The notes below the pieces were generated by a model. That model searched no databases, was not told the origin of the DNA, and saw nothing but the letters and a program-made list of their open reading frames with translations. Made by a program: the position numbers and the translations under genes. 64,000 bases of DNA from Geomonas sp. Red32 (GTDB lineage Bacteria > Desulfobacterota > Desulfuromonadia > Geobacterales > Geobacteraceae). Position 1 is the first letter of the stretch, and each line of letters opens with the position of its first letter. This document shows, in pieces, positions 37,324-47,396 of this stretch. The stretch is from contig NZ_JAKLOY010000002.1 of the NCBI RefSeq assembly GCF_023652955.1, positions 372,001 to 436,000 of the forward strand. Reading direction: 5' to 3'.

Positions 37324-39312
37324 TCAGTGTACCTGGGGGCGGTCGGCGGCGGGCTTGGCCGCGGGCGGAGCCGGAAGGGTGGCAGCAGGGACGCCGCCTG
37401 CCGGTGCAGCGGGAGAGCCTGGGGCAGGCGCCGGTGCTCCCGGGCCGCTCCCCTCGCCTTCTCCTGCCGTCACCGCCTTCTTCGGTACCGGCTTCTTGAT
37501 GACCCCCTTCTGCTCGAAGTAGGCTCTCAGCACCCGGCCGGCCACCGGGGCCGCGGCGGAACCGCCGTGCTCGCCGTGCTCGACGATGACCGCTACCGCG
37601 ATCTCGGGCTTCTCGTAGGGGGCGTAGCCGACGAAGAGGGCGTGGTCGCGGTACTTGTAGGGTATGTCCCCCTTGACGGCACGGAGCTTGACGACCTGCG
37701 ACGAGCCGGTCTTGCCGGCGACCTTGACCTCGGAGAGCCTTGCCATCCCGCCGGTGCCGTGCGGCTCGTTGACGACGGCGAAGAGCCCGTCCTTGATCAG
37801 CTTGTAGGTCTGCGGCTTGAGCGCGGCCTTCTGCAGCACCTGGGGCTGGAACTCCTTGATGACCTTGCCGTCGGAATCGACCACCTTCTTGACCAGGTGC
37901 GGCTGGAAGACGGTCCCCTCGTTGGCCACCGTCGAGATCATGGAGGCGAGTTGGATCGGGGTGGTCAGCACGTACCCCTGGCCGATGCCGACCGGGAGGG
38001 TCTCACCCGAGTACCATCTCTTGCCGAAGCGCTTGAGCTTCCAGGCCTGGGTCGGGATCAGGCCACCCTTCTCGTTGTCGAGCCCAACCCCGAGCGGGGC
38101 ACCGAGTCCAAGCTTCCTAGCGTAGGCGGCGATGCGGTCGACGCCAAGCCGTTCGGCAAGCTTGTAGAAATAGACGTCGCAGGACTCCCGTAGCGCCTTT
38201 CTCAACTCAACGTGGCCGTGCCCCTTCTTGTCCCAGCAACGGAAGGTGGCGTTACCGAACTTGTAGTAGCCGGGGCAATCGACCGCCGTGTGCTCGTCGA
38301 TCAGCCCTTCCTCCAGCCCCGCGATGGCGGTGACGATCTTGAAGGTCGAACCAGGAGGATACATCCCCCTGAGCGCCTTGTTCTCCAGGGGCCGTTTTTC
38401 GTCCTCCAGGTACCCTTTCCACTTGTCGGCCGGTATGCGGCCGGTGAAGAGGGCCGGGTCGAAGTTGGGACTGCTGGCGAAGGCGAGGATCTCCCCGGTG
38501 TTGACGTCCATGGCCACCGCGGCCCCCGCCCTCCCCGCCAAGGCTTCTTCCGCCGCCTTCTGCATCTCGACGTCGATGGTGAGCATGACGGTGTTCCCCA
38601 CCATGGAGTTGGTCTCCTCCACGGTCCTCAGGAACCGCCCCCGGGCGTCGACCTCGATCTGGCGCCCCCCGTCGGTGCCGTGCAGGAAGCTCTCCCAGCT
38701 CCGTTCGATCCCGCTCTTGCCGGTATAGTCCCCGGCGTTGTAATCCTTGTAACGCTCGGTGCCGAGCTCGTCCTCGGAGACCTCGCCCAGGTACCCCAGG
38801 AGGTGGGCGGCCAGCTCGCCGTTGGCGTAGGCGCGGATCGGCTTCATCTCGATGTTGACCCCGGAAAGGGAGAGACGGTTCTCTTCGAGGAACTCCATCT
38901 GGTCGCGCGTGATCCCGGAGGCTACCACCAGCGGGTAATACTTGGCCCTCCCCTGCCCCTTGGTCCACTTGTCGACGATCTCCTGGCGGTCGAGCTTCAG
39001 GTAGCGCGCCAGGTTGCCGACCAGCTCATCCTTGTTCTTCACGTCCTGCGGGATGACGGCGACCGAGAAGGAAGGGGTGTTGGAGACCAGCACCTTGCCG
39101 TTACGGTCCACGATGGCCCCGCGCGGGGCGGCCACCGGCACGAACCGGAGGCGGTTGCTCTCGGACTGGTCCATCAGATTTTCGGTATCGATGATCTGGA
39201 GGTACCAGAGCCTGGTCAGGATCAGGAAGAACATGACGCAAGCGCCGAGGGAAATCCCGATCAGGCGGTGGGAGCCGTCGTCGTCGGGAAGGATGTTTTG
39301 CTGCGGTTTCAT
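37324..39312 (-). CDS. mrdA: Penicillin-binding protein 2 (elongation transpeptidase)
   Basis: 662 aa from the ATG at 39312, which overlaps mreD by ATGA; a longer upstream frame is not coding. Membrane anchor near 15-40, dimerisation domain with PRGAIVDRNG, transpeptidase with YPPGSTFK (about 318, active Ser and Lys), SCDVYFYKLA and KTGSSQ. The tail (about 600-662) is Pro/Ala/Gly-rich. It crosslinks peptidoglycan in the Rod complex with RodA. Confidence 0.96.
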   Translation of the reverse strand: MKPQQNILPDDDGSHRLIGISLGACVMFFLILTRLWYLQIIDTENLMDQSESNRLRFVPVAAPRGAIVDRNGKVLVSNTPSFSVAVIPQDVKNKDELVGNLARYLKLDRQEIVDKWTKGQGRAKYYPLVVASGITRDQMEFLEENRLSLSGVNIEMKPIRAYANGELAAHLLGYLGEVSEDELGTERYKDYNAGDYTGKSGIERSWESFLHGTDGGRQIEVDARGRFLRTVEETNSMVGNTVMLTIDVEMQKAAEEALAGRAGAAVAMDVNTGEILAFASSPNFDPALFTGRIPADKWKGYLEDEKRPLENKALRGMYPPGSTFKIVTAIAGLEEGLIDEHTAVDCPGYYKFGNATFRCWDKKGHGHVELRKALRESCDVYFYKLAERLGVDRIAAYARKLGLGAPLGVGLDNEKGGLIPTQAWKLKRFGKRWYSGETLPVGIGQGYVLTTPIQLASMISTVANEGTVFQPHLVKKVVDSDGKVIKEFQPQVLQKAALKPQTYKLIKDGLFAVVNEPHGTGGMARLSEVKVAGKTGSSQVVKLRAVKGDIPYKYRDHALFVGYAPYEKPEIAVAVIVEHGEHGGSAAAPVAGRVLRAYFEQKGVIKKPVPKKAVTAGEGEGSGPGAPAPAPGSPAAPAGGVPAATLPAPPAAKPAADRPQVH

Positions 39313-39794
39313 CGCGCCTCCTCGCTGGTGGGAAGCCTGAAGGTGAAGAAGATGGAGGCGACCAGCGCGTTGACGAGGGATTGGGGGATCAGGGCCGGGA
39401 GCACCGAGGCGTAGACGCCGTAGGAGACCGAGAAGACGGCAAGCATCAGCACGATAAGGAAGGCGTTGGCGATGGTGGCCAGGAAGGCTACCAGCACCAG
39501 CAGGGCCCGGTTGTCCGTGTAGAGCCGGTCGGCAAGCCCCGACAAGACGGTGAAGATGCAGAGATAGGAGAAGGCGTTGAGGCCGAGGTAGATGCCGCTG
39601 AAGCTGTCCTGCACGAGCCCGAGCAGGAAGGCCCCGAGCGCCGCCGGCCGGGTCGGCCACTTGAGCCCCAGGTACACGACCAGGATGATCAACAGGTTGG
39701 GCTGAAAGGGGTCCTGGAGATACTGGGGAAGAATGGTCATCTGGAGAAGCAGGGCCGCTGCCACCAGACCCGCTATTTTAAGGTACCTATTCAT
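39309..39794 (-). CDS. mreD: Rod-shape determining protein MreD
   Basis: 161 aa, five to six membrane helices, with WPTRPAALGAFLLGLVQDSF, the MreD-like segment. Inner-membrane part of the Rod complex. It lies 7 bp after mreC and overlaps mrdA by 4 bases. Confidence 0.92.
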   Translation of the reverse strand: MNRYLKIAGLVAAALLLQMTILPQYLQDPFQPNLLIILVVYLGLKWPTRPAALGAFLLGLVQDSFSGIYLGLNAFSYLCIFTVLSGLADRLYTDNRALLVLVAFLATIANAFLIVLMLAVFSVSYGVYASVLPALIPQSLVNALVASIFFTFRLPTSEEAR

Positions 39795-39801
39795 GGATCG
39801 T

Positions 39802-40626
39802 CTACTCCGGCATCTGCCGGATCAGCACCAGCATCTCTTCGAGCCTGCCGATGTTGACGGCGGGGCGCACCTCGATGGTCTGGAACACCCCGTACTGTCC
39901 CTTTTTTACCATGGTTACCTCCCCGATAGGAAGCCCCTTCGGGAAGACGCCGCCGATGCCGGAGGTGATCACGGTGTCGCCGACCTTGACATCCTCCTCC
40001 TTGACGGTGAACTCCATCGAACAGCGCCCGCCGCCGGCGCCGCGTACCACGCCCCGGGCGCGCGAACGCTGGATGATGGCGGCCATGGCGCTCGCGTGGT
40101 CGGTCAGCAGGAGCACCCGGGAGCTGTGGGGGGCAACCTTCACGAGCCTCCCTACCACCCCTCCGGCCGCCACCACCGGCATCCCCTCGGCCAGGCCGTC
40201 CATGCTCCCGCGGTCGACGACCAGGGTCTTGAACCAGGCGGAGCTGTCCTCGCCGATCACCGAAACCGCGACGGAGGGGGAGTTGATGGTCCCCTTGAGG
40301 TCGAGGAGCGCCTTCAGCCTCTCGTTGGCGATGATCGCCTCGTTGTTGGCGACGATCCGCTCGTTGAGCCGCTTGACACTCTGCCTGAGCTGCTTGTTCT
40401 CCCGCCGCACGTCCAAAAGGTCGATGTAATCGTTCCAGAGGGTGCTGACCGTGCCGTTGACGGCAGCCCCGCCCCGGGCCAGCGGGGCGGTGGTCCCCAT
40501 CACCGCACGCTCGAGGGTGTTGGCGTGCTCCTTGTTCCTCAGGTTGAGGGCGTAGATAAAAAAGGCCGCCAGCAACAGGGATGCGGTGATCAGGAATCGC
40601 TTATGGCGGATAATGAAGTTTCTCAT
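39802..40626 (-). CDS. mreC: Rod-shape determining protein MreC
   Basis: 274 aa from the ATG at 40626, preferred over an in-frame TTG 9 bases earlier. One N-terminal membrane helix, a coiled coil (about 60-105), then the MreC beta-domain: SSAWFKTLVVDRGSMDGLAEGMPV and GDTVITSGIGGVFPKGLPIG. It links MreB to PBP2. Unlike the common arrangement, mreB is not directly upstream; rmlA is. Confidence 0.95.
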   Translation of the reverse strand: MRNFIIRHKRFLITASLLLAAFFIYALNLRNKEHANTLERAVMGTTAPLARGGAAVNGTVSTLWNDYIDLLDVRRENKQLRQSVKRLNERIVANNEAIIANERLKALLDLKGTINSPSVAVSVIGEDSSAWFKTLVVDRGSMDGLAEGMPVVAAGGVVGRLVKVAPHSSRVLLLTDHASAMAAIIQRSRARGVVRGAGGGRCSMEFTVKEEDVKVGDTVITSGIGGVFPKGLPIGEVTMVKKGQYGVFQTIEVRPAVNIGRLEEMLVLIRQMPE

Positions 40627-40704
40627 CGGTCTCAAGAAATGGTATAGGGGGCACCCGGCCCCCTATCATTGTGAATTCCACCAGCAGTTCGAAAAATGGT
40701 ACGG

Positions 40705-41607
<903 letters not shown>

Positions 41608-41714
41608 AACGCTCCCTCTGCCCCCGAGGCGGGGGTAAAATTCCCATTAACAAACCACTTTTTCTATCACATGAAAGCTGCCGCCGTCAAACACTTAAAA
41701 CCGTAAACGGCGCG

Positions 41715-42092
41715 CTAGGAAAGAAGTTTCTCCTTGATCGCATCGGCGATCAGGCTCTCCTCGATTGCCTCGCGGACCCACGGCTCCTTGCAGCGGACAA
41801 GGACCCAGGCGGCCCCCTCGGCGACGGCGGGGATATCGCTCCAGAGGGCGTTACGCAGAGGACGGAGCTCCCGCGGGTCGGGAGTGCGCTTGTCGACCAG
41901 GCCGCGGCAGCCGGAGCAAAGAAGTGCGAGGTTCTCCGGGGCAGGCTCGTGGTCCGGCTGGTACTCCCACAGCTTGAGTCCCTCGTCGCCGCCGCACCAT
42001 TCGCAATGGAAGCCGGCCCGCTTGCTGATGCTCTTGCCCAAGGCGTTGACCGCCTCGAGATGCTCCTTGTTGAGTTGACTCCCCTTGGCCAT
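41715..42092 (-). CDS. PhnA-like zinc-ribbon domain protein
   Basis: 125 aa. Zinc site CEWC (about 30-33) with CSGC (about 59-62), then ALWSDIPAVAEGAAWVLVRC, which resembles the MWSEVPAVQVVAWRML stretch of PhnA-type zinc proteins. Despite the name that family has no firm link to phosphonate use. Alone between rmlA and the DnaJ-type miniprotein, divergent from the latter. Confidence 0.75.
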   Translation of the reverse strand: MAKGSQLNKEHLEAVNALGKSISKRAGFHCEWCGGDEGLKLWEYQPDHEPAPENLALLCSGCRGLVDKRTPDPRELRPLRNALWSDIPAVAEGAAWVLVRCKEPWVREAIEESLIADAIKEKLLS

Positions 42093-42312
42093 AGCGCACC
42101 CTCCTCATGAAGATTCAGCGGCCAGTCTAGCAGAATGGCGAAAGGAATCAAAGAGTTTCGGGGAGGGTGAAGCTGCGTGAAGGTGAGGCACGCGAACGGG
42201 ACTGTCACAGCGGCAGCGGTCACAGTCATAGCTTTTTTGGGGAGGTGTTGCTAAAATTGTCGTAGAAGCATCTGATCCTGTTACTGGCACGGTCAGCATC
42301 GAGGAGGTATCC

Positions 42313-42438
42313 ATGAACACCAGCATGTGCCCCAAATGCAAAGGAAAAGGGAAGGTCTTCAGCTCGTCCCGTCAGACCGGGTACGAGCAGATCGAGGTAC
42401 CCTGCTCCTTGTGCAAAGGGTCAGGCAAGATGTCCTGA
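42313..42438 (+). CDS. 41-aa DnaJ-type zinc-finger miniprotein
   Basis: ATG at 42313, GGAGG 5 bases upstream, TGA at 42438. Contains two CxxCxGxG motifs, CPKCKGKGK (6-14) and CSLCKGSGK (32-40), the exact repeat that forms the zinc centre of DnaJ. Two motifs are the minimum for one zinc. It lacks a J domain and substrate domain. Clean ribosome site and terminator mark it as a real gene. Possible redox or zinc-buffering role, unproven. Confidence 0.8.
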   Translation: MNTSMCPKCKGKGKVFSSSRQTGYEQIEVPCSLCKGSGKMS

Positions 42439-42466
42439 TCCGGCAACCTGTTTCCCGACAAAAGAG

Positions 42467-42489
42467 CCCCCGCCCCGGCGGGGGTTTTT
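42467..42489 (+). terminator. Intrinsic terminator after the zinc-finger miniprotein
   Basis: CCCCCGC-CCCG-GCGGGGG followed by TTTTT, 28 bases past the stop. Confidence 0.92.
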
Positions 42490-42674
42490 GTTGGCTCAGT
42501 CTATTTTAGTTCAGGCGCCGATTCAGCCATGAACGCACAACCTCCTGTCACGCTGTTCTTTTAGGTAGACAGAGGTTCCCGCCGGTAGTAAATTCCGGGC
42601 AATCCCGCCCTCGGTGCGGGAAGAAAGTACCACCAGGCGGCCGGTACCGGCCTGCCCCAAGGAGTTCCCACCGC

Positions 42675-43370
42675 GTGAAATTGATCGAACCCCTCTTCCA
42701 CGGCACCCTGCTCCGCCGCTACCACCGCTTCCTGGCCGACGTGGAGCTGGACGACGGCAGCATGGTCACCGCCCATACCCCCAACACCGGAAGCATGATG
42801 GGGTGCGCCATCCCGGGGAGCCGGGTAATCCTTTCCAGAAGCCCCAACCCGGCCAGGAAGTACCCGCACTGCTGGGAGCTTGTCCACGCCGCCGGCCACT
42901 GGATCGGGATCAACACGATGTATCCCAACCGGCTGGTGAGGGAGGGGGTGGAAAACGGGACGGTCCAGGAGCTCTCCGGCTACCAGAGCATCAGGGGGGA
43001 GGTCCCCTACGGGACCGGCAGCCGCATCGACCTTCTGCTCTCCGGTCCCCAGGGAAACTGCTACGTGGAGGTGAAGAACGTCACGCTGGTCGAGGAGGGG
43101 AGCGCCCTCTTTCCCGACGCGGTCACCGCGCGCGGGCTGAAGCACCTGAAAGAGCTGATGGAGATGGTGCGCCAGGGGCACCGCGCGGTAAACTTCTTCG
43201 TCGTGCAGCGGGGGGACGGCGAGCGGGTGCGGCCGGCGGACGCCATCGACCCCGCCTACGGGGCCCAGCTCAGGGAGGCTGCCAAGGCGGGGGTGGAACT
43301 GCTCGCCTACCGCGCGCGGGTAACCCCGAACGAGATTTTCCTGGACCAACGGCTCCCCATCGCGCTCTAG
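42675..43370 (+). CDS. sfsA: Sugar fermentation stimulation protein SfsA
   Basis: 231 aa. Marks of SfsA: RYHRFLADVEL, HTPNTGSMMGC, SRIDLLLSG, CYVEVKNVTLVEEG with a nuclease-like D..E.K, FPDAVTARGLKHLKELMEM. The fold is like a restriction endonuclease with an OB-like N-terminus; nucleic-acid binding is proposed, function uncertain. GTG start, AAGGAG about 10 bases upstream. Confidence 0.95.
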   Translation: MKLIEPLFHGTLLRRYHRFLADVELDDGSMVTAHTPNTGSMMGCAIPGSRVILSRSPNPARKYPHCWELVHAAGHWIGINTMYPNRLVREGVENGTVQELSGYQSIRGEVPYGTGSRIDLLLSGPQGNCYVEVKNVTLVEEGSALFPDAVTARGLKHLKELMEMVRQGHRAVNFFVVQRGDGERVRPADAIDPAYGAQLREAAKAGVELLAYRARVTPNEIFLDQRLPIAL

Positions 43371-43386
43371 GCCCGCCTCCGCCGGT

Positions 43387-43414
43387 TTGACAAAAACCGT
43401 TGGACCGCTACAGT
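43387..43414 (+). promoter_or_regulatory. Sigma-70-type promoter
   Basis: TTGACA (43387-43392), 16-base spacer, TACAGT (43409-43414), just after sfsA and 24 bases before the ATG at 43439. Confidence 0.6.
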
Positions 43415-43438
43415 TTAAGCGTTCAAAGGAGAAAGCGG

Positions 43439-43927
43439 ATGAGAATTCCCCGGTTTACCATCTACTCCCGCGAAACAGGGGTCGAGATAGCGGCGGCCGA
43501 AAAGAGGCAGCAGGGGAAACCGGCGGAAGGGAGGGTGTCGCTGCGGTTCTTCCGGCTGGCCAGCGGGTCGCACCAGATTCGGTTTCTGGCCGAGCCGTGG
43601 GAGGCCTTCGAGCTCGCCCGCAAGGTCGCCGTGGTCCATGCGGCCGCCGGGAAGGAGTCCCTGACCCACAAGTTCGATGCGGGCGAGGGGGAAACGGTCA
43701 CCAAGCTGAGCGTGGAAGGGTACGAAAGAAACGGCAAGAAGGGATTCGCCTTTTCCATTCAACGGGGTGAGGAGGCGATCAACGTCCCCGCTCCGGCTGG
43801 GGAGTTCCTCTTCGCCGCCGAATTTTTGAAGCACCTCGCCCTTGTCCAGTCATGGAGCGAACAGGGGGAGCAGAATACAGGAAGACGGGTACACCATGGT
43901 GAGCAAGACCCTGCATCTCAGCATTGA
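43439..43927 (+). CDS. Protein of unknown function, 162 aa
   Basis: Family not recognised. Start after AAAGGAG. Mostly beta-strand-like pattern (RIPRFTIYSRETGVEI, GRVSLRFFRLASGSHQIRFL, TVTKLSVEGYERNGKKGFAFSIQRG) with a helical segment AEFLKHLALVQSWSEQ; the layout resembles small single-strand nucleic-acid-binding folds, but this is a guess. Its last 32 bases overlap the RsbW-like gene, suggesting cotranscription and coupling with it. No signal peptide. Confidence 0.7.
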   Translation: MRIPRFTIYSRETGVEIAAAEKRQQGKPAEGRVSLRFFRLASGSHQIRFLAEPWEAFELARKVAVVHAAAGKESLTHKFDAGEGETVTKLSVEGYERNGKKGFAFSIQRGEEAINVPAPAGEFLFAAEFLKHLALVQSWSEQGEQNTGRRVHHGEQDPASQH

Positions 43928-44330
43928 CAGCAAGTTGAGCGACGTGGCGCTGATCGGGCATGCGGTCCGCGGGGTCTGCGCCTGCTCCCCCTTGGCCGAG
44001 GAGACTTACGGAGAGATGGAAGTCTGCGTGGTCGAGGCGGTCAACAACGCCATCTCCCACGCCTATAAGAACCAGTCGGGAAACTTCGTGGAGACCGCGG
44101 TCACCCTCCATCACGACCGGATCTCCTTCGAGATCTCCGACTCGGGGCGCGCCATCGAGGACTTCGCCCCCCGCACCCTCGAATTCGACCCCGAAGTGAT
44201 CGGCTCCATCCCGGAAAACGGCATGGGGCTTTTTATTATCGAGACCCTGATGGACGAGGTCACCTACCGCTCAGAAAACGGCCGCAACACCCTCGCCTTC
44301 TGCCGCTACTTCCGGCAGCCCCAAGCCTGA
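43896..44330 (+). CDS. RsbW/SpoIIAB-type serine-protein kinase (anti-sigma factor ATPase)
   Basis: 144 aa GHKL ATPase: EVCVVEAVNNAISHAYK (N box), FEISDSGRAIEDFAP (G1 box) and PENGMGLFIIETLMDEVTY (G2 box). Such proteins phosphorylate a STAS anti-anti-sigma partner and hold a sigma factor or output protein. No STAS protein or sigma gene is adjacent; the upstream overlapping gene is the only neighbour candidate. Confidence 0.9.
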   Translation: MVSKTLHLSIDSKLSDVALIGHAVRGVCACSPLAEETYGEMEVCVVEAVNNAISHAYKNQSGNFVETAVTLHHDRISFEISDSGRAIEDFAPRTLEFDPEVIGSIPENGMGLFIIETLMDEVTYRSENGRNTLAFCRYFRQPQA

Positions 44331-44333
44331 TCC

Positions 44334-44801
44334 CTACCAGGAAACGGTGACGGTCAGGGTATCGCTGTAGGACCCCACATACGCGTCCTGCCGTTCCGGA
44401 ATTCTCCCATAGATGCCGGCATTGAGCGAAAGGTTCCGGGTCACGGTCTGGGTTATCACCGAGCTCCCCCCGGTCCCGTCTCCCCAGATGGTGGTCTTGG
44501 CGGGGTCGAGAAAGAGGTAGTAGTTAAGCCGCTCGCTCCCCCCGCTGCGGATCATCTGGCGCGGGTTGAAGGAGCCCCCCTGGCCGCTGCTGATCGCCAC
44601 CGTTACCAGGATCGGCTTCCGGTCGGGATTGTTGCAGTTGAGCGCCACCGCCCCCTGCCCGTCCAGGGGAGATCCCGAGAAGACGTCGTAGCTGCCGAAC
44701 CCGACCGGCGTCGTGGTCACGCTGCAACTGAAGGCGAAGGCTCCCCCAGCCGTCAGGCCGAGCAGCAGGAGCGCCATCGGAATACAACTCCACCTCTTCA
44801 T
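44334..44801 (-). CDS. Spore-coat-U domain pilus subunit (third, distal)
   Basis: 155 aa from the ATG with GAGGAGG upstream. Signal peptide MALLLLGLTAGGAFA, then FSCSVTTTPVGFGSYDVFSG and a C-terminal GSYSDTLTVTVSW strand, the spore-coat-U (SCPU) pattern of pilin-like subunits with conserved cysteines. Last gene of the chaperone-usher cluster; a tip or minor subunit is likely. Convergent with the RsbW-like gene, stops 3 bases apart. Confidence 0.85.
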   Translation of the reverse strand: MKRWSCIPMALLLLGLTAGGAFAFSCSVTTTPVGFGSYDVFSGSPLDGQGAVALNCNNPDRKPILVTVAISSGQGGSFNPRQMIRSGGSERLNYYLFLDPAKTTIWGDGTGGSSVITQTVTRNLSLNAGIYGRIPERQDAYVGSYSDTLTVTVSW

Positions 44802-44856
44802 AGCTTTCCTCCTCACCGAAGTAGCCCCCTCTTTTTCCATTCCCCAGTAAGACTCG

Positions 44857-47373
44857 TCACTTTTCACCCAGCCGCTCCCTGAGCCCCGGAGAGAAATCCC
44901 CCACCGTGATATCCCCGAGATCGACGATGGGATCCGGCGAAGCGGGGATGGTCAGGGTGACCGGGAGACGGGCGCCCCGGTACCTCACCATGCCGCGATA
45001 GCTACCGGGAGGAAGGAGCGCGTGCGCGGTGCCGCTTCCGGAGGAGCAGTCCCCTTCCCGGCCCCGCACCACCTCCTTGAACTCCGGAAGCTGGGTCACG
45101 TCGAGGAAGAACTCCCCGGATGGCGTGGTCTCGAAGCGTACCTTCCCCATCCCCACCGGCAGGACGACCTCCGCCGCATCGAGCGGTTGCAGCTTCCCAT
45201 CCACCATGCCGCGCAGGGTCCCCGTGAAGGACTGGGCCGGCACCACCACGAAATTGACGCAGGAGCCGCTCCGTAAGGGGGGAGAAATCACCCGGGCCGA
45301 CTGGGGGAAGTAGTAGGTGACCGGAATGTCGGTGTCCTTGAAGGAGATGCTGTTGTCGTTGTAGGAGCTCAGGGTGGGGAGGATCACCAGCCCGGAGGCA
45401 TCGGTTTTCCCCATCTCCTGGGCGCCGTAACGGACGGCGACGCCATCGACCTCCCCGACCTTGACCGCGGCGAAGCTGTCGGTGACCGGCCTGGTGAAGG
45501 CGGTGACCCCGTCCAGCTTGACGAGCGCCCCGGAGAGGGCCAGCTGATACTGGTCGCTCCAGCGCCCGTCCCGCGCGACGCCGGTGCCTTCGGCCCGCAC
45601 GATCCCGTAGCGGCCGTTGTACTGGAACATCGGGTTGAGGCTCTCCCCCGTGGTTCCGGTACCGTGATCCCTTTCCACCTGGACCCGGTACCCTACCCCT
45701 TCGCCGAGCGGCGGATTCTTCTGGAGCTGGAGCGTCTCGTTGCGGCTCCCCTCCCCTTCCTGCACCCGGGCGGTGACGCTCATGTCGCTCCGGGGGGCCC
45801 AGTTGAGCGCGGCGAAGAGCTGATAGCCGCTGCCGGTGTCGGAGTCGAAGATCCGCCGCAGGGAGAGGTTGAAGTTGAGGTTCCCCGGAAAGTCCTTGGA
45901 ATAGCCGAGCGAGGCGCTCCGCTGGGGGCTCCCCGCATAAAGGGACTGCTCCTGCAGGTCGAAGGAGAACGATCCCGCGGCCGGGTAGGTGTATCCGAGG
46001 GAGAGCCCGGTGGTGTGCCGCACCTGCGGCGCCGAAAGGGCACCCAGCATCCGGTAGGACGGGGAGAAGTACTGGTAGAAGAGCCGGGCATTGAACCGGG
46101 GATCCAGGTACTGGTAGGAGAAATCCCCGCCGGTTCCCGGGCGCCCGCCGAAGCTCCCCGAGAGTGCCGCGCTCAGCACCCCGCCGCTCCAGAGCCTGAG
46201 CGAGGCCTGGGGGCCGAAATCCGCCACCCCCCTGCCGGCCTCTCCCCGGTAGCCGATGGTGAGGTAATCGCGGAAACCGTAGCGGTGGGAGGCCACCGCG
46301 GCGAGGCTCCCGTAGTCGTTACTCTCGGAGCCGAAGGACTGGCGCAGGAAACCGAGGTTGTAGCTGTAGTCGTTAAGCCCCGGTTTCAGCAAGAGCGCGT
46401 CGGCCGCGTAGTAGGGATAGCGGTAACGCTCCTCCCGGCCGAACTGGTCGCGCACCACCAGCTCCACTACCCCCGCTCCGCCGTAGGAGGTGAAGTTGTG
46501 GAACTGGAACTCCCCCGGGGCGACGTGCTCGGTGCGCACCTTGCTCCCGTTCACATAGACATCGACGTCGGAGGGGAGCCCCGCCTGGCCGCGGAAATCG
46601 AAGCTCGGGTAGGTGACGAAGTAGGGATCCATGCTGAGCACCTTGGAGACGCCGATCCCTGCCATGTTGACGCCCCCGCCGAGGGTTCCCGAGCTGGCGA
46701 AGAAATCGCCGAAGACGGTCCGCCTGAGGAGCGGACGTTCGTCGCGGGTGACGGAGGTGTGCAGCCGGAGAAATTGCCCGCCGTGCGGATCGTCGTTGAA
46801 AAGGGTATCGGTCAGAAAGAGGTAGTCGCCGTACCTCGCTCCGAGCTCGTTGGCCAGGCTGAAGTTCTGGAAGGTGGCCCCGGGAGCGCTGTTTACCTGC
46901 GCGCCGTAGTTGAGAAAAAGGCTCGTGTCCCGGGTGAGGACCGTTTTACGCGCCGGAGGGGAGGTATACTCGATCACCTTGCTGGGCAGCAGGGATGGGG
47001 TGGCGGTCAGTTTCAGGGTCAGGGTCCGTTCGTCGAGCGAAAAGGTAACCCCGGAGAGGGATTTGAGAGAGAGGTAGCTCTCCCCCTCGATGGTGACGCT
47101 CCCTTGCGCCGGGACCTGGAGCCCCGCGGCGGTAAGGTCCTGCGGGCGCAGCAGGAAATCGCCCTGCTCCGTGCGATGGACGAAGACCTCCCCCTTGTCC
47201 TCTCCGTTTAGAAAGAGCTGCAGCACCATCTGTTCGGCGGAGGCCGCAGTGGTGCAGAGCGCGAGAAGCAGGGTGAGAAGGGCCAGGGGCCAGGCGCGGC
47301 GGCGCCTTGTCGCGGCAACTTCGCGGCCCGATGACGGACTGGCTTTCGCGGTGTTACATCCCGAGGGAAACAT
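44857..47373 (-). CDS. Outer-membrane fimbrial usher
   Basis: 838 aa. Signal peptide ending TTAASA, N-terminal chaperone-binding domain (MVLQLFLNGEDKGEV), a long beta-barrel, the plug region around GLPSDVDVYVNGSKVRTEHV and GAGVVELVVRDQFGRE, and C-terminal domains. FimD-like ushers thread subunits through the outer membrane. AGGAG precedes the ATG. Chaperone upstream, minor subunit downstream. Confidence 0.93.
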   Translation of the reverse strand: MFPSGCNTAKASPSSGREVAATRRRRAWPLALLTLLLALCTTAASAEQMVLQLFLNGEDKGEVFVHRTEQGDFLLRPQDLTAAGLQVPAQGSVTIEGESYLSLKSLSGVTFSLDERTLTLKLTATPSLLPSKVIEYTSPPARKTVLTRDTSLFLNYGAQVNSAPGATFQNFSLANELGARYGDYLFLTDTLFNDDPHGGQFLRLHTSVTRDERPLLRRTVFGDFFASSGTLGGGVNMAGIGVSKVLSMDPYFVTYPSFDFRGQAGLPSDVDVYVNGSKVRTEHVAPGEFQFHNFTSYGGAGVVELVVRDQFGREERYRYPYYAADALLLKPGLNDYSYNLGFLRQSFGSESNDYGSLAAVASHRYGFRDYLTIGYRGEAGRGVADFGPQASLRLWSGGVLSAALSGSFGGRPGTGGDFSYQYLDPRFNARLFYQYFSPSYRMLGALSAPQVRHTTGLSLGYTYPAAGSFSFDLQEQSLYAGSPQRSASLGYSKDFPGNLNFNLSLRRIFDSDTGSGYQLFAALNWAPRSDMSVTARVQEGEGSRNETLQLQKNPPLGEGVGYRVQVERDHGTGTTGESLNPMFQYNGRYGIVRAEGTGVARDGRWSDQYQLALSGALVKLDGVTAFTRPVTDSFAAVKVGEVDGVAVRYGAQEMGKTDASGLVILPTLSSYNDNSISFKDTDIPVTYYFPQSARVISPPLRSGSCVNFVVVPAQSFTGTLRGMVDGKLQPLDAAEVVLPVGMGKVRFETTPSGEFFLDVTQLPEFKEVVRGREGDCSSGSGTAHALLPPGSYRGMVRYRGARLPVTLTIPASPDPIVDLGDITVGDFSPGLRERLGEK

Positions 47374-47396
47374 CCGGGATCACTCCTGAATCGGCA

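Noticed and set aside
35088-37499. 803-aa plus-strand open frame
   Set aside because: Runs antisense through the glycosyltransferase, rodA and part of mrdA; composition (Gly, Glu, Asp, His-rich) is typical of shadow frames.
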